Shown here: positions 9,150 through 17,694 of the stretch, piece after piece | Layout of the letters: every line of letters begins with the position of its first letter | How positions within the stretch are numbered: position 1 is the first letter of the stretch | From: Alkalibacterium sp. | GTDB lineage: Bacteria; Bacillota; Bacilli; Lactobacillales; Carnobacteriaceae_A | DNA: 64,000 nucleotides | Assembly (NCBI GenBank): GCA_020832185.1 | Contig: JAFIFE010000006.1 | Span: 241,097-305,096, forward strand | Direction of reading: 5' to 3' | Translations under genes and position numbers: made by a program | Notes under the pieces: generated by a model | What the model was told of the DNA's origin: nothing | What the model saw: only the letters and a program-made list of their open reading frames with translations | Database searches by the model: none

Positions 9150-9932
9150 GTGTCTCGGATTACAACACAGGACTTATCAATAGGTTACGGCAAGCAGCTG
9201 ATCGTTGAAGGGCTGGAACTGACGATACCCGATTCTAAAATCACCTGTATCATCGGTCCAAACGGGTGCGGAAAGTCTACCATCCTTAAAACAATCGCGC
9301 GTTTGCTTAAGCCATCAAAAGGCGCTGTGCTCCTTGACGGGAAGGCGATACATCACCAGTCAACGAAACATATTGCCAAAAAAATCGCGATACTGGCTCA
9401 ATCTCCCCATACACCTGAAGAAATGACGGTCAAAGACTTAGTGTCATACGGGCGTTCACCCTATCAGAAAGGGTTTGGACAACTGACCAATAAGGATTGG
9501 GAAATGATCCACTGGGCGCTTGAAGAAACGAACCTGCTTGAATTTGCAGATCGCTTCGTGCATTCATTATCAGGCGGGCAGCGTCAGCGCGTTTGGATAG
9601 CAATGGCTCTGGCTCAAGATACGGATATCCTGCTGCTGGATGAACCGACCACCTACTTGGATCTGGCTCACCAGCTGGATGTCCTGCAGGTGCTTGAAAA
9701 GTTGAATAAGGAACAAAATAAAACGATTGTCATGGTGCTGCATGATCTCAATCACGCGTCACGTTTTTCAGACTACCTTGTATCCATTAGAGAAGGGAAA
9801 ATCATTAAGGCAGGAGAACCTGCGGAAGTGATGACTAATCAGGTGTTGAGAGATGTGTTTGATATCGACGCTCAAATCGTCGAAGATCCTTATACGAAAA
9901 AACCGGCTTGTCTGACTTACCATTTATTATAA
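9150..9932 (+). CDS. Iron-chelate ABC transporter ATP-binding protein (FecE/FhuC type)
   Basis: All ABC ATPase motifs are present in 260 residues: Walker A GPNGCGKST, signature LSGGQRQR, Walker B ILLLDEPTTYLD and an H-loop HDLNHA. The sequence is closest in style to FecE/FhuC ATPases that energise siderophore import. The GTG at 9150 is taken as the start because the preceding AGGGGAGGAGAG would act as its ribosome-binding site; a GTG at 9129 lies upstream of that site. It is the last gene of the operon and is followed by a terminator. Confidence 0.93.
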   Translation: MSRITTQDLSIGYGKQLIVEGLELTIPDSKITCIIGPNGCGKSTILKTIARLLKPSKGAVLLDGKAIHHQSTKHIAKKIAILAQSPHTPEEMTVKDLVSYGRSPYQKGFGQLTNKDWEMIHWALEETNLLEFADRFVHSLSGGQRQRVWIAMALAQDTDILLLDEPTTYLDLAHQLDVLQVLEKLNKEQNKTIVMVLHDLNHASRFSDYLVSIREGKIIKAGEPAEVMTNQVLRDVFDIDAQIVEDPYTKKPACLTYHLL

Positions 9933-9941
9933 TCACCCAAA

Positions 9942-9996
9942 AGAAAATCTCCTTCCAAAAAGTAAGCTTATCTTTGGAAGAAAGGATTTCTTTTTG
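9942..9996 (+). terminator. Rho-independent terminator of the iron operon
   Basis: A long imperfect stem (GAAAATCTCCTTCCAAA with TTTGGAAGAAAGGATTTC) is followed by TTTTTG. Confidence 0.75.
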
Positions 9997-10037
9997 TTAT
10001 GGTTAATAAAGAGATAAAAATTAAAGGAGCGGTTTTA

Positions 10038-10691
10038 ATGAACGTATTAATAGTTGGAGCAAATGGTCAAATTGGTCAGCACTTAGTCGATGTGCTGAAA
10101 GAAGAAGGCAAACACACGCCAATCGCTTTTGTCAGAAAAGAAGAACAAGTAAAAGCATTTGAAGACAAAGGAGTAGAAGCGAGATTAGGGGATCTGGAAG
10201 ATACAGTCGATTCAATTAAAGAGCGCATGACTGATATCGATGCCGTGGTCTTTACTGCAGGATCAGGTGGAAGTACAGGTTATGACAAGACTCTTCTTAT
10301 CGATTTAGATGGCGCGGTGAAAACAGTAGAAGCAACAAAGGCGAGTGGAATCGACCGTTTTGTTATGGTCAGCGCATTTCAGGCAGACGACCGCGACAAA
10401 TGGAATGCTGACATGAAACCTTACTTTGTAGCTAAACATTTTGCTGACATGTGGCTGATGGATTCAAGCCTGACGTACACGATTATCCGTCCCGGAATGC
10501 TTGAAAATGAAGAATCGATCGGAAAAGTGCTGGCAAGCGATTCAATGACTGACCCGGACACGTACAGCATCCCACGCGTTGATGTGGCCAAGGTCATTGC
10601 TGAAAGTCTGGAGAATAAAGCCACATATAAAAAAGCTTTCGACTTAGTTACCGGTAAGGATGAAATCGAAGAAGCACTGAATAAACTCTAA
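10038..10691 (+). CDS. Atypical short-chain dehydrogenase, NAD(P)-binding NmrA/YhfK-like protein
   Basis: The 217-residue protein starts with a Rossmann dinucleotide-binding motif (VLIVGANGQIGQHL). It has the atypical-SDR pattern AVVFTAGSGGSTGYDKT, then MVSAFQADDR and a C-terminal region with YTIIRPGML. It resembles the B. subtilis YhfK/YwnB group, whose physiological substrates are largely unknown. The ATG at 10038 with AAAGGAGC upstream was chosen over an in-frame ATG at 9999 that lies inside the preceding terminator's tail. It appears to be a single-gene unit. Confidence 0.85.
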   Translation: MNVLIVGANGQIGQHLVDVLKEEGKHTPIAFVRKEEQVKAFEDKGVEARLGDLEDTVDSIKERMTDIDAVVFTAGSGGSTGYDKTLLIDLDGAVKTVEATKASGIDRFVMVSAFQADDRDKWNADMKPYFVAKHFADMWLMDSSLTYTIIRPGMLENEESIGKVLASDSMTDPDTYSIPRVDVAKVIAESLENKATYKKAFDLVTGKDEIEEALNKL

Positions 10692-10892
10692 ACAGAGCGG
10701 ATTTGTTTAATGACAAAAAAGTTATGAACAGTGGATAACTTGTAACATACGGTTAGTCAAATGTGCATAAAGGAAGAAGTATGGGGATAACCCCCTTATT
10801 TTAGTGAAACCTGTTCATAAATGGATAGTTCTGTGGACCGCTGACTATCGCACTTGACCGGGCTTGAAATAGAATCATTTAAGTAACTAATC
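10692..10892. other. Intergenic stretch with no recognisable gene
   Basis: Nothing coding was seen here on either strand. The segment is stop-rich and has no Shine-Dalgarno-plus-start combination followed by a reading frame. A terminator hairpin and the promoter of the broken SDR gene follow it. Confidence 0.5.
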
Positions 10893-10922
10893 AGTCAGCT
10901 CTTTTTAGGGCTGACTTTTTTT
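10893..10922 (+). terminator. Rho-independent terminator
   Basis: AGTCAGC and GCTGACT form a short perfect stem followed by seven or more T residues. It lies 200 bases after the YhfK-like gene and just upstream of the next promoter. Confidence 0.75.
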
Positions 10923-10951
10923 ATGACCGATTAGAAGCCGTTAATTTTGAC

Positions 10952-10980
10952 TTGTCAAAAAGAAAGAAAACGGTTACAAT
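10952..10980 (+). promoter_or_regulatory. Promoter of the interrupted SDR gene
   Basis: TTGTCA (10952-10957) and TACAAT (10975-10980) are spaced by 17 bases, about 70 bases upstream of the start codon. The gene appears still to have an intact promoter although its frame is broken. Confidence 0.55.
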
Positions 10981-11052
10981 CTAATCAGGAAGAATTGAAT
11001 TAGAGGAGGACAGGGAACTTTTGAACAATTAAATTCTTTAAGGTGGGATGGC

Positions 11053-11826
11053 ATGACAAAACGTCTGGAAGGAAAAATCGCTTTAGTTACAGGGGGTGCA
11101 GCCGGGATAGGTAAAGAGACGGCTAAACTGTTTTTAAAAGAAGGCGCTAAAGTTTCCATAGTCGACATCAACAATGAAGATTTAAAAGTAGCCGAATCTG
11201 AATTAAGTGAATTCGGAGAGGTTATGAGTGTTCAAGCGGATGTTTCAGATGAAGAAGCTGTTAAGAACTATGTGGATAAAACAGTGGAACAATTTGGAAC
11301 GATCGATGTGTTCTTTAACAATGCTGGAATTGAAGGAAAAGTGGCGCCTATTATCGAACAGGATGTCAATGATTTTGATAAAGTTCAAGCAGTTAATGTA
11401 TGAGGTGTATTTCTGGGACTGAAACATGTGATGCCGGTCATGCTCGAAAACAGCAGGGGGAGTATTATTAATACGTCTTCAGTTGCTGGGTTTATCGGTG
11501 CACCAGGAGTAGCGCCGTATATAGCAAGTAAACATGCGGTGATTGGACTAACCAAAACTGCAGCGCTGGAGGTAGCTGCCAATGGTGTGCGGGTCAACTC
11601 CGTTCATCCATCACCAGTGAATACTCGAATGATGCGTTCGCTTGAAGCTGGAATGAGTCCAGACGATGCAAATGCAGCAAAAGAAGCACAGGAAAAAGCT
11701 ATTCCAATGCAGCGATACGGAGAGTCAGATGACATTGCTAAGTTAGTGTTATTTTTAGCTTCAGATGATTCATCATTTATTACAGGCGCTCAGTACCGGG
11801 TAGACGGTGGAATGGCTGCACAATAA
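11053..11826 (+). pseudogene. Short-chain dehydrogenase/reductase interrupted by one in-frame TGA
   Basis: The frame encodes a complete classical SDR of about 257 codons except for a TGA at 11401-11403, codon 117. Upstream are the cofactor motif TGGAAGIG and the NNAG motif. Downstream, in the same frame, are the catalytic Ser region NTSSVAG, the Tyr-Lys pair in YIASK and the C-terminal GAQYRVDGGM. The stop falls in the phrase VNV-x-GVFLGLKHV, where the family commonly has Trp or Arg, so a single TGG or CGA/AGA change would explain it. TGA is used as a normal stop elsewhere in the window, for example at the end of dctP and rnmV. A recent pseudogene is the simplest reading; a sequencing error or read-through is possible. 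Confidence 0.85.
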
Positions 11827-11853
11827 GCAGGTTTCAACTGAATAAAAAAGGGG

Positions 11854-11891
11854 AAATGGCCGGCGCAGAGTTAGTTGCTGGCCATTTTTAA
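11854..11891 (+). terminator. Rho-independent terminator after the SDR
   Basis: AAATGGCCGGC and GCTGGCCATTT form a nearly perfect 11-base stem running into a T-rich tail. Confidence 0.75.
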
Positions 11892-11981
11892 TACATAGTC
11901 AAATGAATTCGTTGGTGGTATACTATGGTCTAAAGCTGAAAATAGCTTTTGTTTTCAACAAGTTGAAGGAGAGAATAATAC

Positions 11982-12947
11982 ATGAGAATACCATTTAAAA
12001 AAGTTATAGCCACAGGATTAGCAGTGAGCACTATTGCAGTGATGACGTCACAGACAGCCTTCGCATCCGAAGGGATCGATACGAGTGTTGTAAATGAAGC
12101 ATGGGGATTACCAACGTTTGTATATGGTGGCGGGTTGAATGAATCACAGGTAGGCGAAACGGCCGATCTGCTTGGAATAGATGACATGGATAATGTGGCA
12201 AGTGTTGCTGCAACTGGCGAAGACCTTCAGAACTACTTAGGAACTGGATCGGGAAACACAGCAAGTATGATCTCTTCCGTCCTTGTTCAACGCGAAAATG
12301 AGGGTGAAGGCGTCACTGTTATTAATGAGACACCTGAAAACATTACTCAAATTACTGAAGAACAGTATACTAACGCAGCAATTACAGCCGGTGTTGAAGA
12401 CGTGACAATCATGGTTGCGAGTATTCGTCCGGTGACAGGAGAAAGTGCGCTGACTGGAATCTATAAAGCCTTTGATGTCAACGGTGAAGATCTGGATCAG
12501 GACCGTATGGAAGTGGCACAGGAAGAGCTCGAAACGACAAATGAGATTGCTCAGGAGAATGCGGACGAGGAAGAGTTTGATACAAACCGCTTTGACCAGG
12601 CTATCGTTGAAATCAAACAGCAGCTGGCAGAGTTGCGTGACCGTCAGGATGATCTGGCTACTAGAGAAGAAATTGAGCAGATCATCAATGATGCATTAGC
12701 AAACAACGAGTTGCAGAATGTCATTTCACAAGATCAAATCGATCGACTGCTTGCCTTCTTTGAGCGTTACCAGCAAACGGGAGCCATCGATTCAGCTCAA
12801 GTTAGACAGCAGCTGGAACAACTATCCGGAGACCTTCGTGACCGTTTCGGTGATGCCTGGCAGCAGGCAGAAGACAGTGGCTTACTTGATCAGATCGGGA
12901 ACTTCTTTAGGCAAATCTGGGAAGCCATCACAGGACTATTTAACTAA
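11982..12947 (+). CDS. Secreted YpuA-like protein (DUF1002)
   Basis: This 321-residue protein starts with a classical signal peptide ending in AFA-SEG near residue 29. An N-terminal DUF1002-like domain follows, with phrases such as YGGGLNESQVGETADLLGI and the later TAAITAGVEDVTIMVAS-type region. The C-terminal third is long, helical and rich in Gln, Glu and Asp, with coiled-coil character. B. subtilis YpuA is the named relative; its function is unknown, so none is assigned. The start has AAGGAGAG at good distance. The gene is flanked by terminators and looks monocistronic. Confidence 0.75.
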   Translation: MRIPFKKVIATGLAVSTIAVMTSQTAFASEGIDTSVVNEAWGLPTFVYGGGLNESQVGETADLLGIDDMDNVASVAATGEDLQNYLGTGSGNTASMISSVLVQRENEGEGVTVINETPENITQITEEQYTNAAITAGVEDVTIMVASIRPVTGESALTGIYKAFDVNGEDLDQDRMEVAQEELETTNEIAQENADEEEFDTNRFDQAIVEIKQQLAELRDRQDDLATREEIEQIINDALANNELQNVISQDQIDRLLAFFERYQQTGAIDSAQVRQQLEQLSGDLRDRFGDAWQQAEDSGLLDQIGNFFRQIWEAITGLFN

Positions 12948-12964
12948 GTCAGCTATATTTATAA

Positions 12965-13034
12965 AGAGCCTTCAAGTTGGAGGTCTCTCTGAAATCATTT
13001 CAGAAAGACCTTCCTTCTAGAGGGCTTTTTTTTT
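12965..13034 (+). terminator. Nested terminator hairpin after the YpuA-like gene
   Basis: An outer stem (AGAGCC with GGGCTTT) encloses an inner AAGGTCT-type stem-loop. The whole is followed by nine T residues. The rest of the region up to tyrS (13035-13188) shows no gene. Confidence 0.7.
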
Positions 13035-13188
13035 GCGGTGTTCTTAATGCGCTGACAGTGGATTGACTGTTTGGCGATAAAGAGTGACGAGGGACCGATT
13101 AGCAAACTGCATGAACAGCAGCGAAAGGTTGACGAACACATCCATCTCCTAAGTTGATACCAGAGATCCCCATATAAAAACGTGCTAC

Positions 13189-13225
13189 AAAAAAGCCTGC
13201 TGAATCGTCAGAGACGTCAACAGAC
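13189..13225 (-). terminator. Rho-independent terminator of tyrS
   Basis: On the minus strand GTCTGTTGA pairs with TCAGCAGGC, including two G-U pairs, and is followed by TTTTTTG. It lies 22 bases beyond the tyrS stop. Confidence 0.65.
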
Positions 13226-13246
13226 CTTCAAGCTAAACGGTATATA

Positions 13247-14512
13247 TTAAACTAAATGGACCAGGAAGTATTTTTTCTTTCCTTTACGCACGATGATAAA
13301 GCGATTGTCAAAGCTGTCTTTTTCATCAACAGTATAGTCAACATCTTTGATCTGAAGTCCTTTCAGACGGATCGCTCCATTTTTTATGTCTTCGCGAGCC
13401 TGACGACGAGAAGGTTCAATTCCTGTGACATCAACTAAAAATTCTACTAGGCTATGTTCTCCCATAGGTGCTTCAGAAGAGGGAACATCTATAAACGTCG
13501 ACTCGATCTGGTCTGCAGTCAATGCTTGAATCTCCCCAGAGAATAATGCTTGAGTGATAGTGATGGCTTCATCAAGTGCTGCCTGACTGTGCACGAATCG
13601 CGTCATTTCTTCTGCCAGTGCTTTTTGAGCGGCGCGTTTGTGTGGTTCAGTTTCTACTTGTTTTTCTAATGCATCAATGTCTTCTTTAGATAAGAAGGTA
13701 AAGTATTTCAGGTATTTGATAACGTCACGGTCATCCTGATTGAACCAGAACTGGTAAAATTCGTATGGGGTCGTTTTTTCAGGATCCAGCCAGATTGCGC
13801 CATCAGCTGATTTACCAAATTTTGTACCATCCGCTTTCAAGAGTAATGGAATGGTCAGTCCGAAGGCTTTGGCTTCTGATCCTTCTTTTTTACGAATCAA
13901 GTCCAGTCCGGCAGTGATATTTCCCCACTGGTCAGACCCGCCGATCTGAAGCTGAACATCTTCGTTCTGAAACAGATGAAGGAAGTCCACAGACTGGATG
14001 ATCTGGTAGCTGAATTCAGTAAATGAAATCCCGGTATCCAACCGACTTGATACAACATCCTTAGCAAGCATCGTGTTGATATTAAATTCTTTTCCGAAGT
14101 CACGTAAAAAATCTAAAAAGGACAACCCGCTTAACCAGTCGTAGTTATTGACCAGTTTGATGCCTGATTCTTCAGAACCCGCTTTAAACAACTTACGCAT
14201 CTGAGCGCTCAATTTGTCAGCGTTATCCTGGATTTTATCCATGGTCTGGAGGACACGTTCTGAATTACGGCCACTTGGATCGCCGATCGACCCTGTTCCG
14301 CCTCCGATCAGAATGACCGGTTTGTGACCTGCCAGCTGGAACCGTTTCAGGATCATAAATGGAATCAAGTGTCCGACATGCATGCTGTCACCTGAGGGAT
14401 CAATCCCGCAGTATAGAGCAATACTATTCTCATTTGTTTCTTTTCTAAGGCCTTCTTCATCCGTCTGCTGATTAATGGCTCCGCGCCATTCTAATTCATC
14501 TAAAATATTCAT
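13247..14512 (-). CDS. tyrS: Tyrosine--tRNA ligase
   Basis: This 421-residue class I aminoacyl-tRNA synthetase charges tRNA-Tyr. The HIGH-type motif appears as MHVGHLIPF near residue 43 and the KMSKS-type loop as KFGKSADG near residue 230. A C-terminal S4-like RNA-binding domain includes PSRRQAREDIKNGAI and ends in VRKGKKKY. Length and order match bacterial TyrRS of the TyrS type. The ATG follows AGAGGAGAG. Control is by a T-box leader at 14717-14950, with a small ORF lying between leader and gene. Confidence 0.97.
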   Translation of the reverse strand: MNILDELEWRGAINQQTDEEGLRKETNENSIALYCGIDPSGDSMHVGHLIPFMILKRFQLAGHKPVILIGGGTGSIGDPSGRNSERVLQTMDKIQDNADKLSAQMRKLFKAGSEESGIKLVNNYDWLSGLSFLDFLRDFGKEFNINTMLAKDVVSSRLDTGISFTEFSYQIIQSVDFLHLFQNEDVQLQIGGSDQWGNITAGLDLIRKKEGSEAKAFGLTIPLLLKADGTKFGKSADGAIWLDPEKTTPYEFYQFWFNQDDRDVIKYLKYFTFLSKEDIDALEKQVETEPHKRAAQKALAEEMTRFVHSQAALDEAITITQALFSGEIQALTADQIESTFIDVPSSEAPMGEHSLVEFLVDVTGIEPSRRQAREDIKNGAIRLKGLQIKDVDYTVDEKDSFDNRFIIVRKGKKKYFLVHLV

Positions 14513-14541
14513 TATGACTCTCCTCTAAGTGTAGGTTGGTG

Positions 14542-14676
14542 TTACGTTTTCCAGTTGATTGATGAGTTGCTGTTTAGTGGGAAGTGGTCAGTAGTCACTC
14601 TGTCTGCTTGAACCCGCTCTCTTTCCATTCCCATACAGTAGACGCCAAAGTGCAATGCATAGTAATAGTCACTCAA
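14542..14676 (-). CDS. Small Tyr-rich ORF between the T-box and tyrS (44 residues)
   Basis: A TTG start at 14676 is preceded, at 5-base spacing, by AAGGAGGTGG, an almost ideal ribosome-binding site. The frame runs 44 codons to a TAA 29 bases before the tyrS ATG. The peptide begins MSDYYYALHFGVYCMGMERE, with three consecutive Tyr codons and a fourth at position 13. It has no signal peptide or clear membrane segment. It would be translated only when the T-box lets transcription through. It could be a leader peptide, a small protein or a chance ORF. I do not recognise it; coding status rests on the strong ribosome-binding site and composition. Confidence 0.4.
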   Translation of the reverse strand: MSDYYYALHFGVYCMGMERERVQADRVTTDHFPLNSNSSINWKT

Positions 14677-14716
14677 TACGACCACCTCCTTCAATTATTA
14701 ATACGTGTTTGAACAC

Positions 14717-14950
14717 AAAAAAAGCCCCACAAAAAGCCAATGCTTTCTGCCGGGACGAACATGCCGTGGTACCACCCTGATTAAAGTAGATGTCTACTTT
14801 CACTCATTCCCATAACGCCGGGACGCGTCTCATAAAGAATGCTCCAAGGTGTAATTCGTGCAGTCTGTTTATACGAGTTTTCACCAGCCACTCGCTCTCT
14901 AGGAATAAATCAGATACACTACTGCGCCTATTCATCGCTTTTGTATTCTA
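14717..14950 (-). promoter_or_regulatory. T-box leader controlling tyrS (Tyr specifier)
   Basis: The minus strand carries the T-box core AGGGTGGTACCACGGC at 14763-14778. It is followed by a terminator stem (about 14717-14754) ending in seven T residues. Upstream is a long stem I with the typical GGTGAAAA-like and GAGCGAGTGG features. The specifier is probably TAC at 14851-14853 within GAATTACACC, a tyrosine codon that fits the downstream gene. Uncharged tRNA-Tyr should bind and stabilise the antiterminator, raising tyrS expression on tyrosine starvation. Confidence 0.92.
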
Positions 14951-14956
14951 GTCGTT

Positions 14957-14985
14957 AGTATAATAGAATAAAGATAATTAGTCAA
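14957..14985 (-). promoter_or_regulatory. Promoter of the T-box/tyrS transcript
   Basis: On the minus strand TTGACT (14985-14980) and TATACT (14962-14957) are separated by 17 bases, just upstream of the T-box leader. Confidence 0.8.
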
Positions 14986-15127
14986 CGTGAAAATCTAAGG
15001 TCTAAGAGTAGTGAGAAGCTCCTGAATAAAATTAAATTAAGATTATAGATTAAATCACTTCTATGTGGCACTTCTTTTTTGGTATGCTAAAATGTAAGTA
15101 AGACTTACAATGAAAGGATGACTGCGT

Positions 15128-17539
15128 TTGGTTAAGAATAGGCAGGAAACATTTAAATTAGACACACATCCTAAGGCACCTGGAGAATCGATCGTGACTT
15201 GGGGAAATTATAGATTTACCGTACTCACATCAGCAATGATTCGTTTTGAACATCATCCCGATGGACGATTTGAGGATGAAGCCACACAAACGGTGTTGAA
15301 CCGTGATTTTAAAACGCCAGAATTTGATTTAAAAGACACAGATGAATATATTGAAATTATCACCAGTCGTGTGCATTTGATGTTTTATAAGGCAGAAGGA
15401 GGCTTTACAAAACATAATCTGCATATTGAAGCCATTGGGAATTACAGTTTATACCACAGTACGTGGTACTTTGGAGATACACCCGATACTCTTAAAGGGA
15501 CTGCCCGCACGTTGGATTTCGCAGATGGTGCCATCGAACTGGAAGAAGGCTTGATGAGCAAAAACGGCTATTCTGTATTTGATGACAGCGATTCTATGCG
15601 TCTGGACAAAGATGGATGGGTTGAAAAAAGGCCAGGCAATGTGGTCGACATGTATTTCCTGGGTTACGGAAGAGATTATTTAGGGACGCTGAAGGACTAT
15701 CATTATCTGACAGGGAAAACCCCTCTGCTTCCACGCTATGCTCTCGGAAACTGGTGGAGTCGGTATTATGCTTACAGCCAGGATGGTTACAAACGTCTGA
15801 TGACTGAATTTGAGAAAAAAGAGATTCCTTTTTCTGTAGCGGTTATCGATATGGACTGGCATGTAACGGATATTCCACCTGAATATGGCTCTGGATGGAC
15901 TGGTTATACGTGGAACAAAGATCTATTTCCTGAGCCTGAGGAATTTTTGAACTGGCTTACTGAACATGGATTAAGAACAACCTTGAATTTGCACCCTGCC
16001 AACGGGGTCCAGCCTTTTGAAGAAATGTATGAGCCAATGGCTAGAGATTTAGGTGTAAATGTTGAAGAGGAAGAACCGATTGAATTTGACATTGCTGATC
16101 CTGATTTCTTAGAAGGGTATTTTAAATACTTACATCACCCTCATGAAGAAATTGGGGTAGACTTCTGGTGGATCGACTGGCAGCAGGGCAGTGTGACGAA
16201 AGTGGAAGGTTTGGATCCACTGTGGATGCTGAACCATTATCACTTCCTGGATCACGCACGTGATGGTAACAGAGCACTGATTTTCTCCCGTTATGCCGGT
16301 CTGGGCTCACACCGATACCCAATCGGATTTTCCGGTGATACAGCGTCTACGTGGGACTCGCTTGATTTCCAGCCATATTTTACAGCAACTGCATCAAATG
16401 TAGGGTACAGCTGGTGGAGTCACGATATCGGCGGACATATGGGCGGCATAAAAGATAATGAATTGTTCATAAGATGGGTTCAGTTTGGTGTGTTTTCACC
16501 GATCAATCGTCTGCATAGTCAAGATGGTGAATTCAGCGGGAAAGAGCCGTGGCGTTATGGACAGAAAGCTGACAGGATCGTGACTGAGTTTATGCAGTTG
16601 CGTCATCGTCTGATTCCCTATCTTTATACTATGAACGTATTGAATTATGTTGATGATTTTCCGCTGGTCCGTCCAATGTACTATCATTATCCGTGGAGAG
16701 ATGAAGCGTATGATGTGCCTAATCAGTACTATTTCGGAACTCAAATGATTGTCGCACCAATAACCACCCCAATGAACAATGACCTTCGCTTAGGCAAAGT
16801 CAAAGTCTGGCTTCCTGAAGGCAAATGGTACGATTTCTTTAATAACCGGTCATATGAAGGAGACCGTATGATAGATGTTTATAGACCTGTTTCTACATTC
16901 CCAGTATTTGTCAAAGCCGGGGGTATTCTTCCAATGGATCAGAACCACCAGAATCATACAGATAATCCAGAAGAAATGGAACTGCGTATCTATGCTGGGG
17001 CAGACGGAAACTTCTCCTTATATGAAGATGATGGATTAGGAAAAGGCAAAAATCAGGCAACGACTAAAATGCAGTTGAAATGGAGAGAAAATGAAGATGA
17101 ATGGGCAATGCTCCAGATAGGCCCACCGGAAGGCAGTCTAGACGTACTACCGGATAATCGTCAATTTACTTTATCCTTAATCGGCTTCAAATGTACACAA
17201 ATGCCTGAAGTGTTGGTGAATGATGAACAAGTCGACATTGACATTTCTAAAGAAGGAAAATGTACCAAAGTCGTTATTCCTAAACAGGCAGTTGATTCAG
17301 CCTATACGATTTATTTCAAAGGTGTCGGTCTTAGAAAAAATGATATGCATGGCGAACTGTTCAAATTCCTCGACCGTGCACAGATACCTGCAAGTTCAAA
17401 AGAAAGCATCTTCAGTACGATTGTTAAAGGAAAATCAAGTGCACGTGTCATCAGTGCATTGCTTGCTCTTGATATCGATCCAGATTTGATGGATGCTATT
17501 AGTGAAATTGTCTGGGCTAATCCAGATGATGTTGAATAG
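15128..17539 (+). CDS. Glycoside hydrolase family 31 alpha-glucosidase-like enzyme
   Basis: This 803-residue protein has a GH31 layout: an N-terminal beta-sandwich (about 1-190), a catalytic barrel (about 195-530) and C-terminal beta domains. The likely nucleophile is Asp350 in WWIDWQQG, where many members have a WxDMNE-type sequence. The likely acid/base is Asp404 in FSGDTASTW. Other family marks are LGNWWSRYY and WWSHDIGGH. A helical tail of about 55 residues follows the last beta domain. It probably removes alpha-linked glucose or a related sugar inside the cell, as no signal peptide is present. The TTG start has AAAGGA about ten bases upstream. The exact linkage is unknown. Confidence 0.88.
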   Translation: MVKNRQETFKLDTHPKAPGESIVTWGNYRFTVLTSAMIRFEHHPDGRFEDEATQTVLNRDFKTPEFDLKDTDEYIEIITSRVHLMFYKAEGGFTKHNLHIEAIGNYSLYHSTWYFGDTPDTLKGTARTLDFADGAIELEEGLMSKNGYSVFDDSDSMRLDKDGWVEKRPGNVVDMYFLGYGRDYLGTLKDYHYLTGKTPLLPRYALGNWWSRYYAYSQDGYKRLMTEFEKKEIPFSVAVIDMDWHVTDIPPEYGSGWTGYTWNKDLFPEPEEFLNWLTEHGLRTTLNLHPANGVQPFEEMYEPMARDLGVNVEEEEPIEFDIADPDFLEGYFKYLHHPHEEIGVDFWWIDWQQGSVTKVEGLDPLWMLNHYHFLDHARDGNRALIFSRYAGLGSHRYPIGFSGDTASTWDSLDFQPYFTATASNVGYSWWSHDIGGHMGGIKDNELFIRWVQFGVFSPINRLHSQDGEFSGKEPWRYGQKADRIVTEFMQLRHRLIPYLYTMNVLNYVDDFPLVRPMYYHYPWRDEAYDVPNQYYFGTQMIVAPITTPMNNDLRLGKVKVWLPEGKWYDFFNNRSYEGDRMIDVYRPVSTFPVFVKAGGILPMDQNHQNHTDNPEEMELRIYAGADGNFSLYEDDGLGKGKNQATTKMQLKWRENEDEWAMLQIGPPEGSLDVLPDNRQFTLSLIGFKCTQMPEVLVNDEQVDIDISKEGKCTKVVIPKQAVDSAYTIYFKGVGLRKNDMHGELFKFLDRAQIPASSKESIFSTIVKGKSSARVISALLALDIDPDLMDAISEIVWANPDDVE

Positions 17540-17554
17540 TTAACGAAATTGACT

Positions 17555-17629
17555 AAGGAAAGAAAATATTTCAGACGTCTCACGAAAGAGAGTGAACAGG
17601 AGACACTGACTTATTTTTCTTTCCTTTTT
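17555..17629 (+). terminator. Terminator after the GH31 gene
   Basis: AAGGAAAGAAAATA pairs with a TATTTTTCTTTCCTT-type segment about 45 bases downstream, ending in a T run. The loop is long and the T tract partly belongs to the stem. Confidence 0.5.
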
Positions 17630-17694
17630 CATATGTACTAAAACGAATACATGATACAATAATACGTAAGTTCAATAGAAAGCGAGCATCCTAT

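Noticed and set aside
11401..11403. TGA read as tryptophan (recoded genetic code)
   Set aside because: TGA serves as the normal stop of dctP, rnmV and mazG in this window, so the code is standard and the TGA in the SDR gene is a real stop.
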